Both the position numbers and the translations under genes were made by a program. Below the pieces are notes generated by a model. It ran no database searches. It was not told the DNA's origin and saw nothing but the letters and a program-made list of their open reading frames with translations. Below, one piece after another: positions 25,534 through 33,910 of a stretch of DNA of 64,000 bases. Source of the stretch: an uncultured Clostridium sp. (GTDB lineage Bacteria > Bacillota > Clostridia > Clostridiales > Clostridiaceae); the NCBI GenBank assembly GCA_900539375.1, contig UQBY01000019.1:1-64000 (forward strand), in the 5' to 3' direction. How positions within the stretch are numbered: position 1 is the first letter of the stretch; each line of letters starts with the position of its first letter.

Positions 25534-26814
25534 ATGCTATCAACCCTACGTAATGCATGGAAAGTACCAGAATTGAGAAAAAAGTTTATATGGACTATAT
25601 TTTTAGTTGCAATTTTCAGGTTAGGAACTCAGATTCCTCTTCCTGGAATTGATACTTCTTTCTTAAAACAGTTAACTGAATCTGGTAGCTTGTTAGGTTT
25701 CTATGACTTAATATCAGGAGGAGCATTTAGTCAGTTTAGTATATTAGCATTAGGTGTAATGCCATATATTAATGCATCAATTATTATGCAGTTATTGACA
25801 ATCGCTGTTCCTTATTTAGAAGATCTTCAAAAAGAAGGTCAAGAAGGAAGAAAGAAAATACAAAATGCTACACGTTATTTATCATTAGCAATAGCAGTAA
25901 TTATTGGAATAGGAACATTATTTACTATTGCAAATAATGGTGGAGTATCTGGTCTTGGAAAGTTTGATATGGGAGTTATTGTATTCTCATTAGTTGTAGG
26001 TTCAACTTTTTGTATATGGCTAGGTGATCAAATTACTGTAAAGGGATTTGGAAATGGTACATCTATATTAATATTTGTAAATATTGTTTCTAGAGTGCCT
26101 CAAACAATAGCTCAATTATATAGTTCTTATAAGGTAGCAGAAACAATCAGCATAGTAGAATTAGTACTATTTATAGTTGGAGTATTAGTTTTACTTTTAG
26201 CATGTATATACTTCAGTTTAGCAGAAAGAAAAGTTCCAGTACAATATGCTGGTAAGGCTATGGGAAATAAGATGATGAAGGCTCAATCTTCTCATATTCC
26301 ATTTAGTATTATAAGTGCAGCAGTAATAGCAATAATATTTGCTATGTCTGTTATGGGATTCCCAGAAGTGCTTGCAAACTTTTTCCCTAAGAATTCAGTT
26401 TTGAAGGTGTTAACAACAGGTGAATTTAGTCCATTCAATAGAAGTTCATGGGTATATGTAGTAGTATATGCTATATTAACAGTATTCTTTACTTGGTTCT
26501 ATAATGAAGTTACATTAAAACCTGAAGAAATGGCTGAAAACTTAAATAAATCAGCAGGCTTTGTTCCGGGAGTTAGACCAGGAGAAGAAACTGAAAAGTA
26601 TTTTGAAAGAATTTTAGCTAGAATATCTTTTATTGGAGGAGTTTTTGCAGCAATATTAGCAATTATTCCAATATTAATAGATCAATATAGTAATTTTAAA
26701 AATATGTCCTTTGGAGCAACAGCATTACTTATTGTTATTGGAGTAGCTCTTGATTTTAATAGAAGACTTGAGTCTCAAATGGTAGTGCGTCATTACGAAG
26801 GATTCTTAAAATAG
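25534..26814 (+). CDS. secY: Preprotein translocase subunit SecY
   Basis: SecY is the ten-TM pore of the SecYEG translocon. The 426-residue product shows the first TM start (LVAIFRLGTQIPLPGID), the plug region SGGAFSQFSILALGVMPYI and the conserved AERKVPVQYAGK cytoplasmic loop that contacts SecA and ribosomes. It stands at its usual place in the spc operon, followed by adk and map. Confidence 0.98.
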   Translation: MLSTLRNAWKVPELRKKFIWTIFLVAIFRLGTQIPLPGIDTSFLKQLTESGSLLGFYDLISGGAFSQFSILALGVMPYINASIIMQLLTIAVPYLEDLQKEGQEGRKKIQNATRYLSLAIAVIIGIGTLFTIANNGGVSGLGKFDMGVIVFSLVVGSTFCIWLGDQITVKGFGNGTSILIFVNIVSRVPQTIAQLYSSYKVAETISIVELVLFIVGVLVLLLACIYFSLAERKVPVQYAGKAMGNKMMKAQSSHIPFSIISAAVIAIIFAMSVMGFPEVLANFFPKNSVLKVLTTGEFSPFNRSSWVYVVVYAILTVFFTWFYNEVTLKPEEMAENLNKSAGFVPGVRPGEETEKYFERILARISFIGGVFAAILAIIPILIDQYSNFKNMSFGATALLIVIGVALDFNRRLESQMVVRHYEGFLK

Positions 26815-26834
26815 ATTATAAGATGGAGATGATG

Positions 26835-27485
26835 ATGCCCGTGAAGATTATACTATTAGGTCCTCCAGGAGCCGGAAAAGGAACACAGGCAAAATCAATT
26901 AGTAATAAATATTCTATACCTCATATTTCAACTGGTGATATTTTTAGAAAAAATATTTCTGAAAATACACCTCTTGGAATAGAAGCTAAGAGTTATATGG
27001 ATAATGGGCAATTAGTTCCTGATGAAGTTACTATTAACATGGTAAAAGATAGACTTCAACAAGAAGATTGCAAACAAGGATATCTATTAGATGGTTTCCC
27101 AAGAACTGTAAGTCAAGCGGAAGCACTTCAAGATTTCTTGGATAGCAGAAATGAATCTCTTGATACAGCATTATTAATAGAAGTGCCAAGAGATTTTATT
27201 CTTGAAAGAATGACAGGAAGAAGGGTATGTCCATCATGTGGAGCAAGTTATCACATTAAATTTAATCCAGCAGCTAATGGAAAGTGTGAATTATGTGGTT
27301 CTGATGTTGTTCAAAGAAAAGATGATACAGAAGAAACAGTAAAAGAAAGACTTGATGTTTATGAAAAACAAACCCAGCCACTAATTGATTTCTATAAAGA
27401 TAAAAATTTACTTTCAACAGTAGATGGAACTCAGGCAATAAATAAAGTTTTCGAAAGCATTTGCAAAGTATTGGGAAATAAGTAA
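26835..27485 (+). CDS. adk: Adenylate kinase
   Basis: Adk interconverts ATP + AMP and 2 ADP. The protein has the P-loop GPPGAGKGTQ, the AMP-binding DGFPRT and a zinc-type LID with CPSC ... CELC, the Gram-positive form. The start is uncertain: ATGs at 26823, 26829, 26832 and 26835 and GTG 26841 are all in frame. GGAG at 26825-26828 best fits ATG 26835 (216 residues), while some homologues begin at the 26841 position. Its TAA overlaps the map ATG. Confidence 0.95.
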   Translation: MPVKIILLGPPGAGKGTQAKSISNKYSIPHISTGDIFRKNISENTPLGIEAKSYMDNGQLVPDEVTINMVKDRLQQEDCKQGYLLDGFPRTVSQAEALQDFLDSRNESLDTALLIEVPRDFILERMTGRRVCPSCGASYHIKFNPAANGKCELCGSDVVQRKDDTEETVKERLDVYEKQTQPLIDFYKDKNLLSTVDGTQAINKVFESICKVLGNK

Positions 27486-28234
27486 TGATTTTGATAAAAA
27501 AAGATTATGAAATTGACCATATGAGAAAGTCTGGAAGAATTTTGGCTGAGACATTACTAGTGGTAGAAGAAAATATAAAACCTGGTATAACTACTTCAGA
27601 ATTAGACAGGATAGCAGAAGAATTTATAACTAAGCAGGGAGCTAAGCCATCATTTAAGGGATTATATGGTTTTCCTTCTTCACTATGTATATCTGTAAAT
27701 GAGCAAGTAGTTCATGGAATACCAGGAGCCTATAAATTAAAAGAGGGCGATATAATCAGTGTAGATTGTGGAGTACTTCTAAATGGATTCCATGGAGATG
27801 CAGCAAGAACTTTTCCAGTAGGAGAAGTATCACTAGAAGCACAGAGACTGATTGATGTTACAAGAGATTGCTTTTTTGAGGGAGTTAAATTTGCTCAAGT
27901 TGGCAATAGATTAACAGATATTTCACATGAAATACAGAAATATGTAGAAGCTTCAGCTTTTTCAGTAGTTAGGGACTATGTTGGGCACGGAATAGGAAGA
28001 AGTGTTCACGAAGAGCCGAATGTGCCAAATTTCGGTAGAGCAGGTAAAGGTCCAAAACTTGTAGAGGGTATGGTTTTAGCAATAGAACCTATGGTTAATG
28101 TAGGAACTCATAAAGTTAGAACACTCAAGGATGGGTGGACAGTTGTCACTAGAGATGGTAAGCTATCTGCACATTATGAAAATACCGTTGCAATTTTACC
28201 AGATGGACCAGAAATATTAACATTAATTAAATAG
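27485..28234 (+). CDS. map: Methionine aminopeptidase, type I
   Basis: Map removes the initiator methionine from new proteins. The 249 residues have the pita-bread fold motifs: NEQVVHGIPG, the metal-binding Asp pair in VDCGVLLNGFHGDAARTF, GHGIGRSVHEEPNVPNFG with the His ligand, AIEPMV and YENTVAI with the Glu ligands. The start overlaps the adk stop by one base. Confidence 0.97.
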   Translation: MILIKKDYEIDHMRKSGRILAETLLVVEENIKPGITTSELDRIAEEFITKQGAKPSFKGLYGFPSSLCISVNEQVVHGIPGAYKLKEGDIISVDCGVLLNGFHGDAARTFPVGEVSLEAQRLIDVTRDCFFEGVKFAQVGNRLTDISHEIQKYVEASAFSVVRDYVGHGIGRSVHEEPNVPNFGRAGKGPKLVEGMVLAIEPMVNVGTHKVRTLKDGWTVVTRDGKLSAHYENTVAILPDGPEILTLIK

Positions 28235-28306
28235 AAGTGGTGCTTAGTTATAAATTCGCATTAAAAGTATGTGATTTATACTAAGGTAATCATCGAGGTG
28301 AATAGT

Positions 28307-28588
28307 TTGCAAAACAATGACTTGATTGGAAAAATGGTATTGTCTAAGGCTGGAAGAGATAAAAATCATATGTATATAGTAATTGGTTCTTTAAATGATC
28401 AATATGTATTCTTATCTAATGGAAATACTAAATGCATAGACAATCCAAAAAAGAAAAAATTAAAGCATTTAGATTTTTATGATGGTATTGATGATGAAAT
28501 CAAATCAGCTATAATAAATAGAGACAATGATATTGATTTAAAAATAAAAAGATTTCTAAAACTAAAAGGCATTGTTAAGGAGGGTTGA
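28307..28588 (+). CDS. KOW-domain RNA-binding protein (L14e-like)
   Basis: A short protein of this type follows map in many clostridia; its precise role is unknown, probably RNA or ribosome binding. The 93-residue product starts at TTG 28307, six bases after GAGGTG, although the frame is open to GTG 28271. A KOW-like segment covers about residues 6-30 (LIGKMVLSKAGRDKNH), followed by a Lys-rich turn (KKKKLKH). It overlaps the infA Shine-Dalgarno and is clearly part of the operon. Confidence 0.75.
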   Translation: MQNNDLIGKMVLSKAGRDKNHMYIVIGSLNDQYVFLSNGNTKCIDNPKKKKLKHLDFYDGIDDEIKSAIINRDNDIDLKIKRFLKLKGIVKEG

Positions 28589-28595
28589 TTACCTT

Positions 28596-28814
28596 ATGTC
28601 AAAAGATGATGTTATAGAGATGCAAGGTACAGTACTAGAAGCATTACCTAATGCTACATTCCAAGTGGAATTAGAGAGTGGTCATGTTATTTTAGCACAT
28701 ATATCAGGAAAATTAAGAATGAATTTCATAAGAATTTTACCAGGAGATAAAGTAACAGTGGAACTTTCTCCATATGATTTATCAAAAGGTAGAATTACAT
28801 GGAGAGCAAAATAA
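28596..28814 (+). CDS. infA: Translation initiation factor IF-1
   Basis: IF-1 occupies the 30S A site during initiation. The 72 residues MSKDDVIEMQGTVLEALPNA form a single OB fold ending DLSKGRITWRAK. AAGGAGGG lies 13 bases before ATG 28596; in-frame upstream codons back to 28572 are discounted because homologues begin at MSKDD. Confidence 0.97.
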   Translation: MSKDDVIEMQGTVLEALPNATFQVELESGHVILAHISGKLRMNFIRILPGDKVTVELSPYDLSKGRITWRAK

Positions 28815-28857
28815 AGATAGCAAATGCTATCACTAACTAAAACAAGGAGGGTTAGCT

Positions 28858-28971
28858 ATGAAAGTAAGACCATCAGTTAAGCCTATTTGCGATAAGTGTA
28901 AGATAATTAGAAGAAAAGGAAGAGTAATGGTTATCTGCGAAAATCCAAAGCACAAGCAAAAACAAGGCTAA
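28858..28971 (+). CDS. rpmJ: 50S ribosomal protein L36, zinc form
   Basis: This 37-residue protein, MKVRPSVKPICDKCKIIRRK, has the C-x2-C-x12-C-x4-H type zinc ribbon (Cys11, Cys14, Cys27 and a C-terminal His). AAGGAGGG precedes ATG. It lies between infA and rpsM, its standard place, and is too short for common ORF cut-offs. Confidence 0.96.
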   Translation: MKVRPSVKPICDKCKIIRRKGRVMVICENPKHKQKQG

Positions 28972-29018
28972 TATATTAAAAACAAATAAAAAAATATCAT
29001 TAATATGCTGAAAAATTA

Positions 29019-29047
29019 TTGACTTTTTTTGAAAAGTCACATATGAT
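29019..29047 (+). promoter_or_regulatory. Internal promoter before rpsM
   Basis: TTGACT (29019-29024), 17 bases and TATGAT (29042-29047). A 7-bp inverted repeat (GACTTTT/AAAAGTC, 29021-29038) fills the spacer. It would let the rpsM-rpsK-rpsD-rpoA-rplQ group be transcribed apart from the S10/spc genes. Confidence 0.65.
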
Positions 29048-29069
29048 TATATAGGCAATAAATTAATAA

Positions 29070-29125
29070 TTAGGTTTTAGGAGCGGCTGAAAGAAGGGGA
29101 GAACTCCTTCTTTACCTAAAATTTT
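29070..29125 (+). promoter_or_regulatory. Structured leader before rpsM
   Basis: TTTTAGG can pair with CCTAAAA around an inner hairpin (AAAGAAGGGG with CTCCTTCTTT). The nested stems between the rpsM promoter and gene suggest a ribosomal-protein leader; S4, encoded in this operon, is a known autoregulator in Firmicutes, but the assignment is not shown. Confidence 0.4.
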
Positions 29126-29191
29126 ATTATATACTTAAATAATATTGAATAACTTTAAAAGTACTTTGATTACCAGGAGGTGCAAAAATTA

Positions 29192-29557
29192 ATGGCAAGA
29201 ATAGCAGGTATTGACCTACCAAGAGAAAAAAGAGTTGAAATAGGTCTAACATATATATTCGGAATAGGATTAGCTACATCACAAAAGATTTTAGCTGAAA
29301 CTGGAATAAATCCTGATACAAGAGTTAAAGATTTAACAGAAGATGAAGTTAATGCAATTAGAGATTATATAAAAACTTTAAATGTTGAAGGTGATTTAAG
29401 AAGAGAGGTTGCTTTAAACATTAAGAGATTACAAGAAATAGGATGCTACAGAGGAATCAGACATAGAAAAGGTCTTCCAGTTAGAGGTCAAAAGACTAAG
29501 ACTAATGCAAGAACTAGAAAAGGTCCTAAGAAGACTATAGCAAATAAGAAGAAGTAA
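29192..29557 (+). CDS. rpsM: 30S ribosomal protein S13
   Basis: S13 lies at the top of the 30S head and contacts P-site tRNA. 121 residues from MARIAGIDLPREKRVEIGLTY, ending in the basic TRKGPKKTIANKKK tail. ATG 29192 follows CAGGAGGTG by ten bases; the GTG at 29180 overlaps that site. Confidence 0.97.
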   Translation: MARIAGIDLPREKRVEIGLTYIFGIGLATSQKILAETGINPDTRVKDLTEDEVNAIRDYIKTLNVEGDLRREVALNIKRLQEIGCYRGIRHRKGLPVRGQKTKTNARTRKGPKKTIANKKK

Positions 29558-29571
29558 TAGGAGGATAGAAA

Positions 29572-29967
29572 ATGGCAGCTCAAAAAGTTAAAAAGACTAG
29601 AAGAAGAAAAGAAAGAAAAAACGTTGAGCATGGTGCAGCACACATCAAGTCAACTTTCAACAACTCAATAGTTACTTTGACAGATGCAGTAGGAAATGCT
29701 TTATCTTGGTCAAGTGCAGGAGCTCTAGGATTTAGAGGATCAAGAAAAAGTACTCCATTTGCAGCTCAAATGGCAGCTGAAACAGCAGCTAAGGTAGCTA
29801 TGGAACACGGATTAAAGAGTATAGAAGTATATGTAAAGGGTCCAGGTGCTGGTAGAGAAGCAGCAATAAGATCTTTACAAGCAGCAGGATTAGAAGTAAC
29901 TTTAATAAAAGATGTTACTCCAATTCCACACAATGGATGTAGACCACCAAAGAGAAGAAGAGTTTAG
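29572..29967 (+). CDS. rpsK: 30S ribosomal protein S11
   Basis: S11 shapes the 30S platform and the mRNA exit. The 131 residues have HIKSTFNNSIVTLTD and the C-terminal DVTPIPHNGCRPPKRRRV. AGGAGG stands before ATG 29572, 14 bases after rpsM. Confidence 0.98.
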   Translation: MAAQKVKKTRRRKERKNVEHGAAHIKSTFNNSIVTLTDAVGNALSWSSAGALGFRGSRKSTPFAAQMAAETAAKVAMEHGLKSIEVYVKGPGAGREAAIRSLQAAGLEVTLIKDVTPIPHNGCRPPKRRRV

Positions 29968-29994
29968 TAATAATCATAATAGGAGGTGTAATTA

Positions 29995-30615
29995 ATGGCA
30001 AGATATACTGGAGCTACATGTAGATTATGTAGAAGAGAAGGTATGAAGTTATTCCTTAAAGGGGATAGATGTTATACAGGTAAATGTGCTTTTGATAGAA
30101 GAAGTTATGCACCAGGACAACATGGAGCAAACAAGAAAAAGATATCAGGTTATGGTGTTCAATTAAGAGAAAAGCAAAAAGCTAAGAGAATATATGGAGT
30201 ATTAGAAAGTCAATTCAGAAGTTATTATGAAAAGGCTGAAAATATGAAAGGTATTACTGGTGAAAATTTACTTAAATTATTAGAAATGAGACTTGATAAT
30301 GTTGTATTTAAGTTAGGATACGGAGCATCAAGAAATGAGGCTAGACAATTAGTTACTCACGGACATTTCTTAGTAAATGGTAAAAAAGTTGATATTGCTT
30401 CTTACAAGGTTTCTGTAAATGATGTTATATCAGTTTCAGAAAAGAGCAGAGGAAGCGAAAAATTCAAGACATTTGCAGAAAATCCTAAGGCTTTACCAAA
30501 GTGGTTAGAAGCAAATGTGGAAAACTACGAAGGCAAAGTAGTTGCTGAACCAACAAGAGAAGATATTGATGTACCAGTTAATGAAACTCTTATCGTTGAG
30601 TTATACAGCAAGTAA
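29995..30615 (+). CDS. rpsD: 30S ribosomal protein S4
   Basis: S4 is a primary 16S binder, a fidelity protein and an autoregulator. The 206 residues carry an N-terminal Cys-rich zinc-type motif (CRLCRREG ... CYTGKCAF), the S4 RNA-binding domain (RLDNVVFKLGYGASRNEARQ) and the ARYTG start. In B. subtilis rpsD is unlinked; here it sits in the alpha operon as in many clostridia. Confidence 0.98.
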   Translation: MARYTGATCRLCRREGMKLFLKGDRCYTGKCAFDRRSYAPGQHGANKKKISGYGVQLREKQKAKRIYGVLESQFRSYYEKAENMKGITGENLLKLLEMRLDNVVFKLGYGASRNEARQLVTHGHFLVNGKKVDIASYKVSVNDVISVSEKSRGSEKFKTFAENPKALPKWLEANVENYEGKVVAEPTREDIDVPVNETLIVELYSK

Positions 30616-30714
30616 TATATTAGTATTTGTTTAGGGTATCAATTGGTATTGAGCAAATACAGAATCAGTTGCCCTCAAAATAAGGTTGCCATTTAAATAA
30701 CAAGGAGGGTTTGT
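30616..30714 (+). promoter_or_regulatory. Stem-loop in the rpsD-rpoA spacer
   Basis: GTATTTG (about 30624) pairs with CAAATAC (about 30655) and encloses a TCAAT/ATTGA hairpin; two copies of GTTGCC follow. Without a T run this is more likely a processing or leader element than a terminator. Confidence 0.35.
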
Positions 30715-31662
30715 ATGTTAGAAATTGAAAAGCCAATAATCGAGTGTGTAGAAACAAATGAAGATGGTACTTACGGTAAGTATGTAGTTGAACCACTTGA
30801 AAGAGGATATGGAATTACTTTAGGTAATGCTCTTAGAAGAATTTTATTATCATCTTTACCAGGTGCTGCTACAACATCAGTAAAAATAGATGGAGTACTT
30901 CATGAATTCTCTACTGTTCCAGGAGTTAAAGAAGATGTTACTGAGTTAATTCTTAATGTAAAAGCTTTAGCTTTAAGAATGGAAGGTGAAGGTCCAAGAA
31001 CTATATATATAGATGCTAAAGGGCCAGGAGTTGTTACAGGAGCTGATATAAAGACTGATGGCGATGTAGAAGTTGTTAATAAGGATTTACATATTGCAAC
31101 TTTAGATGAAAACGGAAGACTTTATATGGAACTTACAGTTAACAAAGGAAGAGGATATGTTACTCAAAATAAGAATAAGAGTGATGAATTACCAATTTCT
31201 GCAATAGCTGTCGACTCAATATACACACCAGTTAAGAGAGTCAATTTTACAGTTGAAAATACAAGAGTAGGCCAAATTACTGACTATGATAAGTTAACTT
31301 TAGAAATTTGGACTGATGGAACTATAAAAATTGATGAAGCAATAAGCTTATCAGCAAAAATTCTTATAGAACATTTTAAATTATTTATGTCATTAACTGA
31401 TAATACTAATGACGTAGAAATTATGATAGAAAAAGAAGAAGACAAAAAAGAAAAAGTACTAGAGATGACAGTAGAAGAACTTGATTTATCAGTTAGATCT
31501 TATAACTGTTTAAAGAGAGCTGGTATAAATACAGTTCAAGAGTTAGCAACAAGATCAATGGATGATATGATGAAAGTTAGAAATCTAGGAAAGAAGTCTT
31601 TAGAAGAAGTTGAAAGAAAACTTAAAGAATTAGGTTTAAGTTTGAAACTAAATGATGAGTAA
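30715..31662 (+). CDS. rpoA: DNA-directed RNA polymerase subunit alpha
   Basis: RpoA dimerises to nucleate RNA polymerase assembly and contacts activators and UP elements. The 315 residues have the N-terminal domain (about 1-230, with GNALRRILLSSLPGAA) and the C-terminal helix-hairpin-helix domain (about 248-315, with LDLSVRSYNCLKRAGI). AAGGAGGG precedes ATG 30715. Confidence 0.98.
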   Translation: MLEIEKPIIECVETNEDGTYGKYVVEPLERGYGITLGNALRRILLSSLPGAATTSVKIDGVLHEFSTVPGVKEDVTELILNVKALALRMEGEGPRTIYIDAKGPGVVTGADIKTDGDVEVVNKDLHIATLDENGRLYMELTVNKGRGYVTQNKNKSDELPISAIAVDSIYTPVKRVNFTVENTRVGQITDYDKLTLEIWTDGTIKIDEAISLSAKILIEHFKLFMSLTDNTNDVEIMIEKEEDKKEKVLEMTVEELDLSVRSYNCLKRAGINTVQELATRSMDDMMKVRNLGKKSLEEVERKLKELGLSLKLNDE

Positions 31663-31674
31663 GGAGGTAAATCC

Positions 31675-32016
31675 ATGGCAGGTTATCGTAAGTTAGGTCT
31701 TCCTACTGACCAAAGAAAAGCTATGTTAAGAGGACTTGTTACAAGTTTCTTAAAATATGGTAAAATTGAAACAACTGAAACTAGAGCTAAGGAAACAAGA
31801 AGCCTTGCAGAAAAGATGATTACTCTTGCAAAGAGAGGAGATCTTCATGCTAGAAGACAAGTTTTAGCATTTGTTCAAGAAGAAGCAGTAGTTAAAAACC
31901 TTTTTGATAATGTAGCTCCACAATATGCTGAAAGAAACGGTGGATACACAAGAATGTATAAGAAGGGCCCAAGAAGAGGGGACGGAGCTGAAATGGTTAT
32001 ACTAGAATTAGTATAA
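31675..32016 (+). CDS. rplQ: 50S ribosomal protein L17
   Basis: L17 lies near the exit tunnel. 113 residues, MAGYRKLGLPTDQRKAMLRG with GGYTRMYKKGPRRGDGAEM at the end. AAGGAGG overlaps the rpoA stop. It is the last gene of the ribosomal cluster; a terminator follows. Confidence 0.98.
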   Translation: MAGYRKLGLPTDQRKAMLRGLVTSFLKYGKIETTETRAKETRSLAEKMITLAKRGDLHARRQVLAFVQEEAVVKNLFDNVAPQYAERNGGYTRMYKKGPRRGDGAEMVILELV

Positions 32017-32020
32017 TTTG

Positions 32021-32058
32021 TAGGGGATTAAGTTTTGAGCTTAGTCCCTATTTTTTTA
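32021..32058 (+). terminator. Intrinsic terminator after rplQ
   Basis: GGGGATTAAG (within 32022-32032) pairs with CTTAGTCCC (32040-32048), including a G-U pair, and a run of seven T bases follows. It ends the S10/spc/alpha cluster. Confidence 0.8.
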
Positions 32059-32213
32059 ATTTGAAAATTTAATATTTTAAATCTCTCTCTGTGTATTATA
32101 GAAAAGAATTAAAAAGAAATTTACTCTAAAAGATAAAAAATTAATATAACTTTAAAAAATTCTTCTGTATAATATATAGAAAGTTCTTATTTAAATAGTT
32201 GGAGGATGACTTT

Positions 32214-33053
32214 ATGAAAATGGTGGATATACAAGATCTAACTTTTAAATATACATCTGCTGAGGATGGCTTGGAGAAATTTGCTGTTAATGGTGTAAGT
32301 TTAGAAGTTGAAAAAGGAGAATTTCTGGTTGTTTTAGGGCATAATGGTTCAGGAAAATCAACAATAGCAAAGCATATAAATGCACTTTTACTGCCTACCA
32401 CAGGAAAAGTAATTGTTGCAGGAATGGATACTTCTGATCCTAAAAATTTATGGAATATTAGAAGTAAAGCAGGAATGGTTTTTCAAAATCCAGATAATCA
32501 ATTAGTTGCAACTATTGTTGAAGAAGATGTAGCTTTTGGACCAGAAAATTTAGGGGTAGAACCTAGTGAAATAAGAAAAAGAGTTGATGATAGCTTAGAA
32601 AGAGTTGGAATGAGCGAATATAAAAGACATGCGCCTCATTTACTTTCAGGAGGACAAAAGCAAAGGATTGCAATTGCTGGAGTTTTAGCTATGAAACCTG
32701 ATTGTATAGTTTTTGATGAACCAACAGCTATGTTAGACCCTAGTGGAAGAAAAGAAGTTTTAAAAACAATAAAAGAATTAAATAAGGAATATGGAATAAC
32801 AATAATATTAATAACTCATTATATGGACGAAGCAGCACAAGCAGATAGAATTATTGTTATTGATTCTGGAAAGGCTATAATGGAAGGAACTCCTAGAAAG
32901 GTGTTTTCACAAGTTGAAAAAATGAAAGAAATAGGATTAGATGTACCTCAAGTAACAGAATTAGCTTATGAACTTAAAAAATCAGGAATGGATATTGGTA
33001 CAGAAATATTAAATGTGGATGAGATGGTGGATGCGTTATGTCAATTAAAATAG
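32214..33053 (+). CDS. ecfA1: ECF transporter ATPase EcfA1
   Basis: EcfA1 is one of two ATPases of the shared energy-coupling factor module that drives several vitamin and metal uptake S-components. The 279 residues show Walker A GHNGSGKST (42-50), the Q-loop FQNPDNQ, signature LSGGQKQR and Walker B CIVFDEPTAMLDP. ATG 32214 lies 8 bases after GGAGG. A TATAAT (32168-32173) with a poor -35 precedes it. The 3' end overlaps ecfA2 by 16 bases. Position after rplQ is conserved in Firmicutes. Confidence 0.95.
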   Translation: MKMVDIQDLTFKYTSAEDGLEKFAVNGVSLEVEKGEFLVVLGHNGSGKSTIAKHINALLLPTTGKVIVAGMDTSDPKNLWNIRSKAGMVFQNPDNQLVATIVEEDVAFGPENLGVEPSEIRKRVDDSLERVGMSEYKRHAPHLLSGGQKQRIAIAGVLAMKPDCIVFDEPTAMLDPSGRKEVLKTIKELNKEYGITIILITHYMDEAAQADRIIVIDSGKAIMEGTPRKVFSQVEKMKEIGLDVPQVTELAYELKKSGMDIGTEILNVDEMVDALCQLK

Positions 33054-33910
33054 AAAATTTAACACATATATATAGTCCAAATGGACCATTTGAAAAGAAA
33101 GCTTTAGATAATGTTAATATTGAAATTAATGATGGTGATTTTGTGGCAATTATTGGGCATACAGGTTCAGGTAAATCCACTCTTATTCAACATATGAATG
33201 GATTAGAAAAAGCAACTAGTGGGAAAATATTCATAGATGATATTGACATTACAACAAAAGATGTGAAATTAACAGATATAAGAAAAAAGGTTGGGTTAGT
33301 GTTTCAGTATTCTGAATATCAATTATTTGAGGAGACAATAGAAAGGGATATAGCTTTTGGACCAACTAATTTAAAACTTAATGAAGAGGAAATTAAAAAT
33401 AGAGTAAAAAAAGCCATGGAGATGGTTGGGCTTGATTATGAAACATATAAGGATAAGTCACCTTTTGATTTAAGTGGAGGACAAAAAAGAAGAGTTGCTA
33501 TAGCTGGAGTAATAGCTATGGAACCAAAGGTTTTAATTTTAGATGAACCCACAGCAGGTTTAGATCCTAAAGGAAGAGATGATATATTAGGACAAATAAG
33601 ACAACTTCATGATAAATATGGTATGACAATAGTTCTTGTTAGTCATAGCATGGAAGATGTAGCTAAACTTGCAGAGAAAGTAATAGTGATGAATAAAGGA
33701 AAAGTTGTATTAACAGGAACTCCTAAAGAAGTTTTTAAAGAAGTAGATATTCTTGAGGAAATAGGGTTAGGAGTGCCACAGGTTACATATTTAATGAAGG
33801 AATTGATTAAAAAAGGATTTGATGTTTCTGATGAAGCTTATACTATAGAACAAGCTAAAGAAGAAATATTAAAATTTTTTAAATCAGCAAATAGGGGGAA
33901 GATATGTTAA
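33038..33910 (+). CDS. ecfA2: ECF transporter ATPase EcfA2
   Basis: EcfA2 is the partner ATPase of EcfA1. The 290 residues contain Walker A GHTGSGKST, Q-loop FQYSEYQLF, signature LSGGQKRR and Walker B VLILDEPTAGLDP; the aromatic Q-loop is typical of this subunit. It starts within the ecfA1 end and its own end overlaps ecfT by seven bases, so the three subunits are translationally coupled. Confidence 0.95.
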   Translation: MSIKIENLTHIYSPNGPFEKKALDNVNIEINDGDFVAIIGHTGSGKSTLIQHMNGLEKATSGKIFIDDIDITTKDVKLTDIRKKVGLVFQYSEYQLFEETIERDIAFGPTNLKLNEEEIKNRVKKAMEMVGLDYETYKDKSPFDLSGGQKRRVAIAGVIAMEPKVLILDEPTAGLDPKGRDDILGQIRQLHDKYGMTIVLVSHSMEDVAKLAEKVIVMNKGKVVLTGTPKEVFKEVDILEEIGLGVPQVTYLMKELIKKGFDVSDEAYTIEQAKEEILKFFKSANRGKIC

